Assembly (NCBI RefSeq): GCF_014518425.1
Contig: NZ_JACVCU010000003.1
Location: 744,001 to 808,000 of the forward strand
Length of the DNA stretch: 64,000 bases
Origin: Terrabacter sp. MAHUQ-38
Lineage (GTDB): Bacteria > Actinomycetota > Actinomycetes > Actinomycetales > Dermatophilaceae
Reading direction: 5' to 3'
Shown here: positions 55,797 to 64,000 of the stretch, piece after piece
Position numbering within the stretch: the stretch's first letter is position 1
Layout of the letters: each line of letters begins with the position of its first letter
Position numbers and translations under genes: made by a program
Notes under the pieces: generated by a model
What the model saw: the letters and a program-made list of their open reading frames with translations, nothing else
The model's database searches: none
Told to the model about the DNA's origin: nothing

Positions 55797-55869
55797 AGGA
55801 CGAGGGCTGAAGGGACGGGGGGCTGAAGGACGGGGCCGCCCGCCCAGCCGCTCCGCATTTGCGTGGCAA

Positions 55870-55875
55870 TAGGGT
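55870..55875 (+). promoter_or_regulatory. -10 box TAGGGT, probably giving a leaderless arsA-like mRNA
   Basis: Six bases separate TAGGGT from GTG 55882, so transcription would start at the start codon itself. No Shine-Dalgarno is otherwise placed well. Upstream, three copies of GGCTGAAGGACG-like sequence occur at ~55793..55840. Confidence 0.5.
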
Positions 55876-55881
55876 GGCAGG

Positions 55882-56919
55882 GTGACGACCGGCCGCATCG
55901 ACCCGACCTGGGCACGAGCGCGGCTGCACGTCGTCACGGGCAAGGGCGGCACGGGCAAGACCACCGTCGCCTCGGCGCTCGCCCTCGCGCTCGCGTCGGC
56001 ACCGGCCCACGTGCTGCTCAGCGAGGTGGAGGGCCGGCAGGGCATCAGCCAGACGTTCGACGTGCCGCCGCTCGGCACCGACGAGACGCGTATCGTCCGC
56101 CTGCCCGGTGGCGGCGAGGTCGTCGGCCTGTCGGTCGAGCCCAAGGCGGCACTGCTGGAGTACCTCCAGCTGTTCTACAAGCTCGGCCGCGCCGGTCGGC
56201 TGCTCGAGAAGTTCGGGGCCATCGACTTCGCGACGACCATCGCGCCCGGCGTCCGCGACGTGTTGCTCATCGGCAAGATCTACGAGGCCAACCGCCGCCG
56301 CAGGGACGGCCGGCACAAGGGCGACGCCGCCCCGGCGTACGACGCGCTGGTCCTCGACGCCCCACCGACCGGCCGGATCGGCCGGTTCCTCTCGGTCAAC
56401 GCCGAGGTTGCCGACCTCGCTCGGGTCGGGCCGATCCACTCGCAGGCCGAGGCGATCACCCGCCTGCTCAAGTCCGGCCAGACGGTCGTCCACCTCGTGA
56501 CCCTCCTCGAGGACATGCCGGTGCAGGAGACCCTCGAGTCCATCGACGAGCTGCACGCCAAGGGCCTGCACCCGGGTGCGATCGTCGTCAACATGGTGCG
56601 TGAGCCGCTGCTCGACGACACGGCCCTCGACCAGGCGCGCCAGGGCAGGCTGCACAAGCCGTCGCTGCGCACCCAGCTCGCCGAGGTCGGCGTCAAGGTG
56701 ACACCCGAGCTGGTGGCCGGCTTGCTCGACGAGGCGCGCGACCACGCCCAGCGCGTCGACCTCGAACGCGAGCAGCTCGCCCTGCTCGAGGCCACCGGCC
56801 TGCCGATCGTCCAGCTCCCGGCGCTGCCCGGCGGCGTCGACTCCGGCTCGGTCCGTGAGCTCGCCGACCTGCTCCTGCCGCTCTTCGCGCCCGAGGCCAC
56901 TGATCGGGTCGACGCGTGA
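55882..56919 (+). CDS. ArsA/Get3-like anion-transport ATPase 1
   Basis: 345 residues. Deviant P-loop VVTGKGGTGKTTVASALALA, then VLDAPPTGRIGRFLSVN for switch II. The pair with the next gene corresponds to Rv3679-Rv3680 and SCO3577-3578, always adjacent to WblA/WhiB4. Despite the arsenite-pump name they lack ArsB partners and behave more like Get3-type ATPases; the cargo is unknown. GTG start at a leaderless position. Confidence 0.9.
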   Translation: MTTGRIDPTWARARLHVVTGKGGTGKTTVASALALALASAPAHVLLSEVEGRQGISQTFDVPPLGTDETRIVRLPGGGEVVGLSVEPKAALLEYLQLFYKLGRAGRLLEKFGAIDFATTIAPGVRDVLLIGKIYEANRRRRDGRHKGDAAPAYDALVLDAPPTGRIGRFLSVNAEVADLARVGPIHSQAEAITRLLKSGQTVVHLVTLLEDMPVQETLESIDELHAKGLHPGAIVVNMVREPLLDDTALDQARQGRLHKPSLRTQLAEVGVKVTPELVAGLLDEARDHAQRVDLEREQLALLEATGLPIVQLPALPGGVDSGSVRELADLLLPLFAPEATDRVDA

Positions 56920-58091
56920 GCGCCGGTCCGATCGCGCGCCGGGCCCCGGCGCTCGACGTCGACGCGCTCATCGACGACCCCGCGACCGAGATCGTCGTGT
57001 GCTGCGGCTCGGGCGGGGTCGGCAAGACGACGACCGCCGCCGCGCTCGGGCTGCGCGCCGCCGAGTCCGGCCGCAGGGTCGTCGTGCTGACCATCGACCC
57101 GGCCCGCCGCCTCGCCCAGTCGCTCGGCCTCACCGAGCTGGACAACACGCCGCTGCCGGTCACCGACATCGACACGTCGAGGGGCGGCAGCCTCCACGCG
57201 ATGATGCTCGACATGAAGCGGACCTTCGACGAGGTCGTCATCGCCCACGCCGAGCCCGACAAGGCAGAGCAGATCCTCGCCAACCCCTTCTACCAGGCGG
57301 TCAGCAGCTCCTTCGCCGGCACGCAGGAGTACATGGCGATGGAGAAGCTGGGCCAGCTCAAGGCGACGGCCGGTACTGCGGACGCGCCATGGGACCTGAT
57401 CGTCGTCGACACCCCGCCGTCGAGGTCGGCGCTCGACTTCCTCGATGCCCCGAACCGGCTCGGCAGCTTCCTCGACGGACGCTTCATCCGACTCCTCGCC
57501 GCACCCGCCAAGGCGGGCGGCCGCGCCGGCCTCAAGGTCTTCGGGGTCGGCGTGCACCTCATGACGTCGACGATGGCGAAGATCCTCGGCGGCCAGATGC
57601 TCACCGACGTCCAGACCTTCGTCAACGCGCTCGACACGATGTTCGGCGGGTTCCGGGAACGCGCCGACGAGACCTACCGGCTGCTCTCCGAGAAGGGCAC
57701 GGCCTTCCTCGTCGTCGCGGCGCCCGAACGCGACGCGCTGCGCGAGGCGTCCTACTTCGTCGAGCGTCTCGAGGCCGACGGCATGCCGCTCGCCGGACTC
57801 GTCGTCAACCGCATCGGACGCGTCTCGGCGACGGGCATCACGCCGTCGCGCGCTCTCGCCGCCGCCGAGTCGCTCGAGGACGGCGGCGGCCCGAAGTCCG
57901 CGACCAACGCGGCCGGACTCCTGCGGCTGCACGCGACGCTCGTCCGCACGGCGGAACGACAGCGCGAGCTCGCCGAACGCTTCTCCCGGTCCCACCCCGG
58001 CATACCCGTGGTGCAGGTTCCCGCGCTCGGACGCGACGTGCACGACCTCGACGGACTTCGTCAGGTCGGAAGCGCGCTTGCGGGGTCGTGA
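56916..58091 (+). CDS. ArsA/Get3-like anion-transport ATPase 2
   Basis: 391 residues. CCGSGGVGKTTTAAALGLRA (P-loop), VVVLTIDPARRLAQSLGL, and LIVVDTPPSRSALDFLDAP. Paralogue of the upstream gene with a four-base overlap; the two probably form a heteromer. The signature Lys of deviant Walker A (KGG) is Ser here (GSGGVGKT), so the two subunits differ in nucleotide handling. Confidence 0.9.
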   Translation: MSAGPIARRAPALDVDALIDDPATEIVVCCGSGGVGKTTTAAALGLRAAESGRRVVVLTIDPARRLAQSLGLTELDNTPLPVTDIDTSRGGSLHAMMLDMKRTFDEVVIAHAEPDKAEQILANPFYQAVSSSFAGTQEYMAMEKLGQLKATAGTADAPWDLIVVDTPPSRSALDFLDAPNRLGSFLDGRFIRLLAAPAKAGGRAGLKVFGVGVHLMTSTMAKILGGQMLTDVQTFVNALDTMFGGFRERADETYRLLSEKGTAFLVVAAPERDALREASYFVERLEADGMPLAGLVVNRIGRVSATGITPSRALAAAESLEDGGGPKSATNAAGLLRLHATLVRTAERQRELAERFSRSHPGIPVVQVPALGRDVHDLDGLRQVGSALAGS

Positions 58092-58136
58092 CGCACCCTC
58101 AGGTGCTCACGGCCCCGTTTGCGTGTGTACGACGTC

Positions 58137-58442
58137 TCAGTCGCTCTTGGCCTGTGAGGCCATGCCGGCCTTCAGGGCCGACTTCCACGACGTGATGTCA
58201 GGCCGCTTTCGAAGCAGCGCCCGGCGCTCACGCTCGGTCATACCACCCCAGACACCGAACTCCGTCCTGTTGTCGAGGGCCTCGGCCAGACACTGCGCGA
58301 GAACCGGACACGTCTTGCAGACGGCCTTCGCGTCGTGCTGTGCCTTACCCCTGACAAACAGTGCGTCCGGGTCCTGGCCGGAACAGCGAGCCAGGCTGGC
58401 CCACTCGTCCACCCACGGGTCCACCATTACGACAGCACTCAT
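58137..58442 (-). CDS. wblA: WhiB-family iron-sulfur regulator, WblA/WhiB4 type
   Basis: 101 residues. Four Cys of the 4Fe-4S cluster: LARCSGQ, then AVCKTCPVLAQCLA (C-x2-C-x5-C), followed by GVWGGMTERERRALLRKRPD with the G-[VI]-W-G-G turn. Place between the ArsA pair and the PonA gene marks it as the WblA (SCO3579)/WhiB4 (Rv3681c) orthologue, a redox-responsive regulator of development and oxidative stress. ATG preceded by AGGGG. Confidence 0.92.
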   Translation of the reverse strand: MSAVVMVDPWVDEWASLARCSGQDPDALFVRGKAQHDAKAVCKTCPVLAQCLAEALDNRTEFGVWGGMTERERRALLRKRPDITSWKSALKAGMASQAKSD

Positions 58443-58600
58443 TACCTACCCCTCCCCGCCCGGCGCCTCCCTTGACATCCGGACCGATCACGGACCGTCC
58501 CACCGGTCCAGATCAAGTGGGCCCCCCTAAGGCCCAAACGAGACATTACGAGCGTCAGCGCCGGTCCGACATAGCCTCTATGGACCATTTCGTTGAACGG

Positions 58601-58612
58601 GTGACTAGTCAC
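58601..58612. promoter_or_regulatory. Perfect 12-bp palindrome GTGACTAGTCAC
   Basis: Located in the 273-bp gap between the divergent wblA and PBP genes, about 100 bases before the PBP start. The half-sites GTGA/TCAC resemble Crp half-sites but have four, not six, bases between them, so another dimeric regulator is more likely. Confidence 0.45.
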
Positions 58613-58690
58613 TTCGACATCGTTGTCATGGTCAGCCGAGGCGCCGCACGGCGTGTGCGGGGCCGGGTGCGTGCGCAGAACCGGTGACCA

Positions 58691-58696
58691 TAGGGT
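58691..58696 (+). promoter_or_regulatory. -10 box TAGGGT of the PBP gene
   Basis: TAGGGT is 19 bases before ATG 58716, predicting a leader of about 13 bases with no good Shine-Dalgarno. Confidence 0.4.
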
Positions 58697-58715
58697 GAGC
58701 GGTTACCCTTGCGCC

Positions 58716-61133
58716 ATGTCTTCACGCACTACGTCGATCGGTGGGGTCATCAGCCTGCTCGGCGCGTTCCTCGCGTCCGCGCTCGTGCTCGGGCTCCTCG
58801 CAGCCGGGCTCGTGATGCCCGCGGTGGGTGCGACCGGCGCCCTCGCCCGCAGCGGTGTCGACGTCTTCAACGAGCTCCCGAGCGAGTTCACGACCGACCC
58901 GCTCGCGCAGACCTCGCGGATCCTCGCGGCCGACGGCACCGTCATCGCGACGCCGCAGGAGCAGAACCGCACGATCGTCCCGCTCAACAAGATCGCCCCG
59001 ATCATGCGCGAGGCGCAGATCGCGATCGAGGACCACCGCTTCTACGACCACGGCGGCATCGACATCCAGGGCACGATGCGCGCGATCATCTCCAACCTGC
59101 GCAACGGCTCGTCGGTCGGCGCCTCCTCGCTCACCCAGCAGTACGTGAAGATCTCGCTGCAGTACTCCGCCCTGAGCGCCGGCGACAAGGAGGCCGCCGC
59201 CGAGGCGATCAAGAAGGACTACATGCGCAAGCTCAAGGAGCTGAAGTACGCGATCACGCTGGAGAAGAAGCTGACGAAGGACCAGATCCTCGAGGGCTAC
59301 CTCAACCTCGTGTACTACGGCGACCGCGCGTACGGCGTCGAGGCCGCGGCGCAGCACTACTTCAGCGTCCACGCCGACAAGCTGAGCCTCTCGCAGGCCG
59401 CGCTGCTCGCCGGCCTCACGCAGAACCCCGGCACGACGGACCCGGTCAACAACCCGCAGAAGGCGGTGGCACGACGCAACGTCGTGCTCGACCGCATGCA
59501 CGAGCTCGGCAGGATCACCGACAAGCAGTGGCAGGCCGCCAAGAAGCGCACCCTCAAGCAGGACATGCGCGTCCAGCAGCCCAAGAGCACGTGCCTCGCC
59601 TCGCCCTACCCGTACTGGTGCGACTTCATCATCAACTACGCGATGACGATGCCCCAGCTCGGCAAGACGGTCGAGGAGCGCAGGCGCAAGCTGTACCGCG
59701 GCGGCATCACGATCACGACGACGCTCGACCCGCGCATCCAGAAGATCGCCCAGCGCGAGGTGACCAAGAACGTCCCGATCGGCGACAAGTCGGAGGTCGG
59801 CGCCGCGGCATACGTCACAGAGCCCGGCACGGGCAAGGTGCTCGCGTTCGCCCAGAACACCGAGTACACCGTCGGCAAGCAGTCGCTCGGCAAGACCGGC
59901 GTGAACTGGGCCCTCGACAAGAAGTACGGCGGCTCGAGCGGCTTCCAGTTCGGCTCGACGGCCAAGGCGTTCGCGCTCGTGACCGCCATGGAGTCGGGCA
60001 TGAACACCAAGTCCAGCGTCACGGCCAAGGCTGCGGGCGGCAACTCCCAGGCGACCTATACGCCAGACGAGTGGCCGGGCGGCATCAAGAAGGGCTGCGG
60101 CCCCGGTGGCACGTGGAAGGTCTACAACGACAGTCCGTTCGGGGGCGGCAAGATCTCCCTGATGCAGGCGACGGCCAAGTCGACCAACACCGCGTTCATC
60201 GCGCTCGCCGAGCAGCTCGGCGGCTGCAAGGTGCGCGACACCGTCATGCGCCTCGGGCTGCACCGCGCCGACGGCGGCGAGATCCCGCCGTACGCGCCCG
60301 CGTACATCCTCGGCGCCACCGAGGTCTCGCCGCAGGGCGTCGCCCAGGCGTACGGGACGCTGGCGTCCGACGGCAAGAAGTGCCCGGTCGTAGCCGTCAC
60401 GAAGATCACGCAGGGCAGCAGGAACATCGCGCTGCCGGCCACGAAGTGCGAGCAGGTGGTCGACCCCGACGCCGTCCGCGCCACCGACAAGTTCCTCGAG
60501 TACAACATGACGCACGGCTCGGGCATCCTCAACCAGCTCGACGACGGCAAGCGCGAGTCGGCCGGCAAGACCGGTACGGCCAACGCCAACAACGAGTCGT
60601 GGTTCGTCGGCTACACCCCGCAGCTCGCGACCGCGGTCTGGGTCGGCACGCCCGACGACGGCAACAAGCGCGTCATGAAGAACCTCCGCATCGGCGACCG
60701 GTTCGTCGACGTCATGCACGGCGCGAAGATCGCCGCGCCGATCTGGAAGGGCATCATGAACAAGGCCCTCGACGGCGAGCCCGAGATCAAGTTCAAGGAG
60801 CCTTCCGACAAGCTTCTCAAGGGCGACGAGGTCGACGTCCCGAGCGTCACGGGCATGTCGGTCTCCGACGCCATGGCGACCCTGCAGGCGGCCGGTTTCT
60901 CCGCGGGCGTCGGCGGCACGATGAGCTCGTCCGTGCCGAACGGCCTCGTGGCCGGCACCTCTCCCTACGGCCGCGCCCCCAGCGGCAGCTTCGTCACGAT
61001 CTACACTTCGCGCGGCGGTAGTGGCCGCCAGCAGCAGCCTGCGCCCCAGACCACCCAGGACGGTGGCGGTGGCGGTGGGACCGGGGACACCAAACCCAAC
61101 GGCAAGCCAACGAAGCCGCCAGGGCGCGGCTGA
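58716..61133 (+). CDS. PonA2-type bifunctional penicillin-binding protein with PASTA domain
   Basis: 805 residues. Short N-terminus, one TM (~8-35), GT51 transglycosylase (IAIEDHRFYDHGGIDIQG with catalytic Glu; SSLTQQYVK), transpeptidase with S414-x-x-K417 (FGSTAKAF), S489-T-N and K618-T-G-T, one PASTA domain (~707-767; VPSVTGMSVSDAMATLQAAG) and a Gly/Pro/Lys-rich end. Makes and cross-links peptidoglycan at the outer membrane face. Syntenic with ponA2 (Rv3682) and SCO3580. Confidence 0.95.
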   Translation: MSSRTTSIGGVISLLGAFLASALVLGLLAAGLVMPAVGATGALARSGVDVFNELPSEFTTDPLAQTSRILAADGTVIATPQEQNRTIVPLNKIAPIMREAQIAIEDHRFYDHGGIDIQGTMRAIISNLRNGSSVGASSLTQQYVKISLQYSALSAGDKEAAAEAIKKDYMRKLKELKYAITLEKKLTKDQILEGYLNLVYYGDRAYGVEAAAQHYFSVHADKLSLSQAALLAGLTQNPGTTDPVNNPQKAVARRNVVLDRMHELGRITDKQWQAAKKRTLKQDMRVQQPKSTCLASPYPYWCDFIINYAMTMPQLGKTVEERRRKLYRGGITITTTLDPRIQKIAQREVTKNVPIGDKSEVGAAAYVTEPGTGKVLAFAQNTEYTVGKQSLGKTGVNWALDKKYGGSSGFQFGSTAKAFALVTAMESGMNTKSSVTAKAAGGNSQATYTPDEWPGGIKKGCGPGGTWKVYNDSPFGGGKISLMQATAKSTNTAFIALAEQLGGCKVRDTVMRLGLHRADGGEIPPYAPAYILGATEVSPQGVAQAYGTLASDGKKCPVVAVTKITQGSRNIALPATKCEQVVDPDAVRATDKFLEYNMTHGSGILNQLDDGKRESAGKTGTANANNESWFVGYTPQLATAVWVGTPDDGNKRVMKNLRIGDRFVDVMHGAKIAAPIWKGIMNKALDGEPEIKFKEPSDKLLKGDEVDVPSVTGMSVSDAMATLQAAGFSAGVGGTMSSSVPNGLVAGTSPYGRAPSGSFVTIYTSRGGSGRQQQPAPQTTQDGGGGGGTGDTKPNGKPTKPPGRG

Positions 61134-61145
61134 CCCAGCAGACGA

Positions 61146-61177
61146 CGAAGGGCCGACGCACGAGCGTCGGCCCTTCG
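61146..61177 (+). terminator. 14-bp hairpin after the PBP gene
   Basis: CGAAGGGCCGACGC (61146..61159) and exact complement (61164..61177), loop ACGA, 13 bases past the stop. Perfect stem, no long T-run. Confidence 0.8.
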
Positions 61178-61236
61178 GTCACTCCGGGGTATGCCGTATG
61201 GCCGGGGCACGTGGCCCGCGCCTCCGGGCGGCTGGC

Positions 61237-61692
61237 TCAGCCGGCGAGGACGCGGCGCACGATCCCGGCGACCCGGCCGCCCTCGGCGCGGCCCGCGACA
61301 GCAGCATTGGCGGCCTTCATCGCGAGGCCCATCTGCGGCATGCCGGTGGCGCCGGAGGCCGTGACGGCCTCGCGGACGATCGCCTCGAGCTCGTCGTCGC
61401 CGAGCTGCTTCGGAAGGTAGGTCTCGAGGACGGCGAGCTCTGCCTCCTCCTTGGCGGCGAGCTCGCCGCGACCGGCGCCGGTGTACGCCTCGGCGGCCTC
61501 GCGGCGCTTCTTGGCCTCCTTGGTAAGGACCTTGAGCACGTCGTCGTCGGTGAGCTCGCGGTGCTCCTTGCCCGCAACCTCCTCGGTGGTGACAGCGGTG
61601 AGGGCCATCCGCAGCGAACCGGCGCGGACCTGGTCCCGCTCGCGCATCGCGGACGTGAGGTCGGCCTGCAGCTGCTGCTTGAGGGTGCTCAT
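61237..61692 (-). CDS. GatB/YqeY domain-containing protein
   Basis: 151 residues: MSTLKQQLQADLTSAMRERD, LRMALTAVTTEE, EEAELAVLETYLPKQLGDDE and GLAMKAANAAVAGRAEGGRV are the YqeY pattern. This is the tRNA-binding tail domain of GatB as a free protein; it is widespread, and its role is not settled (possibly tRNA-linked amidation). Confidence 0.9.
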   Translation of the reverse strand: MSTLKQQLQADLTSAMRERDQVRAGSLRMALTAVTTEEVAGKEHRELTDDDVLKVLTKEAKKRREAAEAYTGAGRGELAAKEEAELAVLETYLPKQLGDDELEAIVREAVTASGATGMPQMGLAMKAANAAVAGRAEGGRVAGIVRRVLAG

Positions 61693-61771
61693 GGGGCAAG
61701 TCTGTCAGGTCGTCGACGCGCCCCTCGCCGGCGTGGTCGGCCCGTCGGGACGGGATGCGAGGATGGGGTCC

Positions 61772-62710
61772 ATGCGTGCCGTGACCAAGACCGTCCTGGG
61801 CCTCGGGGTCGCCGGCGCCGGTGTGCTCGGCTGGGCCTCGCTCGTCGAGCGGAACGCCTTCGTGCTGCGCCGATTCCACGTGCCGGTGCTCCCGGAGGGC
61901 GCTGAGCCGATGCGGGTCCTGCACCTGTCGGACCTGCACCTGCTGCCACGCCAGCGCGCGAAGCGGGCCTGGGTGCACAGCCTCGCATCCCTTGACCCTG
62001 ACCTCGTGGTCACGACCGGTGACAACCTCGCGGCGCACGACGCCGTGCCGGCGCTGCTCGACGCGTACGAGCTGCTCCTCGGGCTGCCCGGCGTCTTCGT
62101 GCTCGGGTCCAACGACTACTTCGCGCCCAAGCTGAAGAACCCGCTCCGCTACCTCACGAAGAACCATGCCAAGGAGGTCGGCACGACGCAGCGGCTCCCC
62201 ACGTCGGAGCTCGTGCGCGGCCTGCGTTCCGGCGGCTGGGTCGACCTGACGAACCGCCGCGACACCCTCACCGTCCGCGGCCTGCGCGTCGACGTCGTCG
62301 GCGTCGACGACCCGCACCTCGGCTACGACCGGCTCGACCTCGTGCGCGGGCCCGCCTCCCCCGACGCGGACCTGACGCTCGGCGTGACGCACGCGCCGTA
62401 CCAGCGGGTGCTCGACGCGTACGCCGCCGACGGCGCCGACCTCATGGTCGCGGGACACACGCACGGCGGCCAGGTCTGCGTGCCCGGCTACGGCGCGCTC
62501 GTGACGAACTGCGACCTCGACACGGGGCGCGCCAAGGGACTCTCCCGGTGGTGGCCGGGCGCCGGCTCGACGCCGTCGTCACAGGCCCCGGACGACGCCG
62601 CCTGGCTCGAGGTGTCGGCCGGGCTGGGCACGGCCCCGACGGCTCCCGTACGCCTCGCCTGCCGTCCCGAGGCGACGCTCCTGACGCTCGTCCCCCGCTC
62701 CCACGGCTGA
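61772..62710 (+). CDS. Calcineurin-like metallophosphoesterase
   Basis: 312 residues. N-terminal hydrophobic helix (VTKTVLGLGVAGAGVLGWAS), then D-x-H (HLSDLHLLP), GDN (VTTGDNLAAHD), GSND (LGSNDYF, family GNHD), and GHTHGGQVC. Probably membrane-anchored and acting on a lipid-linked or envelope phosphate. Place after the PBP matches Rv3683. GNHD reads GSND here, a variant shared by many actinobacterial members. Confidence 0.9.
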   Translation: MRAVTKTVLGLGVAGAGVLGWASLVERNAFVLRRFHVPVLPEGAEPMRVLHLSDLHLLPRQRAKRAWVHSLASLDPDLVVTTGDNLAAHDAVPALLDAYELLLGLPGVFVLGSNDYFAPKLKNPLRYLTKNHAKEVGTTQRLPTSELVRGLRSGGWVDLTNRRDTLTVRGLRVDVVGVDDPHLGYDRLDLVRGPASPDADLTLGVTHAPYQRVLDAYAADGADLMVAGHTHGGQVCVPGYGALVTNCDLDTGRAKGLSRWWPGAGSTPSSQAPDDAAWLEVSAGLGTAPTAPVRLACRPEATLLTLVPRSHG

Positions 62711-62827
62711 GCCGAGGGTGGCCTCTGGGGTCGAGATGATGCGTCGCGGAGGGCGCGACGGCATACGTCGATCGGCGGTGCGCGGGGGCCCCGCAGGCCC
62801 GATTCGGAGATGCGCGGGGGGCTGCGC

Positions 62828-62833
62828 TAAAGT
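62828..62833 (+). promoter_or_regulatory. Candidate -10 (TAAAGT) for tRNA-Pro
   Basis: TAAAGT, in an otherwise GC-rich gap, lies 48 bases before the mature 5' end. The -35 is not clear. Confidence 0.35.
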
Positions 62834-62880
62834 CTCTCCTTGCTGCCTCAGGTCCGCGGACCAGGGCGCAGATGCAACGC

Positions 62881-62958
<78 letters not shown>

Positions 62959-62973
62959 CGTTTCCGCAGGTCA

Positions 62974-63006
62974 AAGGCCCTCTGCCAGAAGTTGGCGGAG
63001 GGCCTT
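62974..63006. terminator. Hairpin terminator after tRNA-Pro
   Basis: AAGGCCCTCTGCCA (62974..62987), loop GAAGT, TGGCGGAGGGCCTT (62993..63006): 14 pairs with one G-U. It lies between tRNA-Pro and the convergent integrase and could serve both. Confidence 0.75.
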
Positions 63007-63014
63007 CGCCGTCG

Positions 63015-63037
63015 CTGAGTGACTAACTGAGTGACTA
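63015..63037. repeat. 11-bp tandem repeat at the integrase stop
   Basis: CTGAGTGACTA occurs at 63015..63025 and again at 63027..63037, where the second copy contains the integrase stop codon (TAG on the minus strand). Could be integrase arm-binding sites or a duplication at the element's edge. Confidence 0.55.
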
Positions 63038-64000
63038 CCGTTCCGCATCGCCCGTCCCGAAGAGCGAGTCCATGGCGACCGCTCCGGTCTGGAGCACCGG
63101 CCGAATCTGGTGGCGGTAGACCAGCTCGGTGACGCTCGTACCGCTGTGCCCGACGAGCCGCGAGATCTCCTCCAGCGAGACGCCAGAGTCGGACAAGAGC
63201 GAGACGAACGAGTGCCGCAGCTCGCGCGGCGACCACTCGGCCGGGTCGAGGCCCGGCACTTTCACCAAGGCAGATCGGAAGGCGCGGAGCGCGTTGTTCC
63301 TGTCCATTGGAGTCCCGACCTTGCTAGGAAAGACCAGGCCGTGGTCGGTCCAACGCTCGCCCGCTTGGAGGCGTAGCTCGGCCTGTTCCACCCGTTGACG
63401 GCGGAGCGCCTCGACCGCCCGGGATGGCAGTGCCAAGGTCCGGCGCGACCTACGCGTCTTGGTGTCTCCTCCCGCTCGGACCGACCGCCACACCTCGACA
63501 TACGCGGGGATCGGTGGCGAGGCGTGGGGCATGCCCTCGAGGTGGACGTGCTGCCACTGCAGCGCCCGCAGTTCCTCGGTCCGAGCCCCGGTGAGCAGCG
63601 AGACAACGATGTAGTTGTGCATCCAGTCCCCCGCCGTCTTGGTCAGCACGTCGCGCGCCTGGTCAGTGGTCAGTGACTTCGATGGACGACCCGGGCGACC
63701 GGTCGGGACGCTGCACAGCAGGACGACATTGCGCTTGACCTTGTCGCGGGCCATGGCCCGGTTCACCGACCGGACGAGACAGGCCCGAACGCCGCGGAGC
63801 GTTCGAGTGCTCAACTTCTCGGAGAGGCCCAACAGCCAGGCATCGACCTCGCGCGCGGTGAGGTCCCGCAGGCGACGCGCGCCGAGCAATGGGATGACGT
63901 GGTTGCGACACAGGCTCTCGTTGGCGGCGCGAGTCTCCGAGTCGCGCGAGCCGAGTCCGAAGGCCAGCCAGTCCTCGACAGCCTGCCGCACCGTGTACGA
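63035..64000 (-). CDS. int: Tyrosine recombinase (phage-type integrase), 5' end outside the window
   Basis: At least 321 residues. N-terminal SAM-like domain, then the catalytic domain: R in LLTGARTEELRALQW, the LRHSF box (SPRELRHSFVSLLSD), H in EEISRLVGHSG and nucleophile Tyr in TELVYRHQI. The frame is open past GTG 63991 to the window edge (SYT-VRQAVEDWLAFG), so the true start is outside. Its 3' end faces tRNA-Pro, as for integrative elements that use a tRNA 3' end as attachment site. Confidence 0.92.
   Translation of the reverse strand, partial: SYTVRQAVEDWLAFGLGSRDSETRAANESLCRNHVIPLLGARRLRDLTAREVDAWLLGLSEKLSTRTLRGVRACLVRSVNRAMARDKVKRNVVLLCSVPTGRPGRPSKSLTTDQARDVLTKTAGDWMHNYIVVSLLTGARTEELRALQWQHVHLEGMPHASPPIPAYVEVWRSVRAGGDTKTRRSRRTLALPSRAVEALRRQRVEQAELRLQAGERWTDHGLVFPSKVGTPMDRNNALRAFRSALVKVPGLDPAEWSPRELRHSFVSLLSDSGVSLEEISRLVGHSGTSVTELVYRHQIRPVLQTGAVAMDSLFGTGDAER

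Noticed and set aside
55882-58091. Arsenic resistance operon
   Set aside because: No ArsB, ArsC, ArsR or ArsD nearby; the pair's fixed place next to wblA/whiB4 shows a Get3-like housekeeping set.
58601-58612. Crp binding site in the wblA-PBP gap
   Set aside because: Half-sites are four bases apart instead of six, and TGTGA/TCACA ends are incomplete.

Overview
The window is high-GC DNA with dense genes, ATGA/GTGA start-stop overlaps, GTG and TTG starts, WhiB, FCD-type GntR and PASTA-tailed penicillin-binding proteins. This points to an actinomycete, most likely Micrococcales near the Intrasporangiaceae/Dermatophilaceae (Janibacter/Knoellia-like). The family-level placement is inference.

1-21 kb: surface appendage and surface polysaccharide region. 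A Tad/Flp pilus locus is read leftward (12.8 to 4.3 kb): two Flp pilins separated by a perfect 17-bp hairpin, TadE, TadG, CpaB, CpaE, CpaF, a VWA-TadB fusion and TadC. Multi-spanning GT-C-like glycosyltransferases lie around it (GT87, two members of one membrane family, two PIG-V-like enzymes), with two GT2 transferases, a DUF2304 protein, a GtrA flippase-like protein, a methyltransferase and the start of an acyltransferase. One glycosyltransferase is split by an in-frame TAG. It and the acyltransferase begin with copies of the same ~122-bp 5' module.

21-25.3 kb: NhaA antiporter with a candidate structured leader, Holin-X membrane protein, an EphE-like alpha/beta hydrolase lacking its nucleophile, and a class A beta-lactamase-like protein.

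25.3-47.4 kb: accessory block. A 1,497-aa secreted protein holds 16 two-cysteine repeats and a PxKF-like end. A 1,205-aa secreted subtilase carries a seven-repeat FG-GAP segment. Then come a tripartite carboxylate transporter (tctCBA) with a universal stress protein, a CitAB-type two-component system, a GntR regulator and a divergent five-gene catabolic operon (Ldh2-type dehydrogenase, ABM monooxygenase-like, isocitrate/isopropylmalate-type dehydrogenase, cupin, aldehyde dehydrogenase), an M23 peptidase and CorA. Related palindromes sit in its intergenic gaps.

47.4-62.7 kb: a segment conserved across actinobacteria and matching Mycobacterium tuberculosis Rv3671c-Rv3683: MarP, Nudix, Nth, Crp, MBL hydrolase, RidA, DUF4177, two ArsA/Get3-like ATPases, WblA/WhiB4, PonA2-type PBP and metallophosphoesterase. 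Local additions are a nucleoside kinase, an M15 peptidase, a second Nudix, an alpha/beta hydrolase and a YqeY protein. Since Rv3669-Rv3670 correspond to the Holin-X and EphE genes at 23-24.5 kb, the accessory block appears to split an ancestral neighbourhood.

62.8-64 kb: tRNA-Pro(CGG) with a tyrosine integrase pointing at its 3' end and running off the window, i.e. the edge of an integrated element.

Across the window the 7-mer GGCATAC/GTATGCC recurs in all reading frames and forces rare codons, suggesting selection on the DNA word itself.
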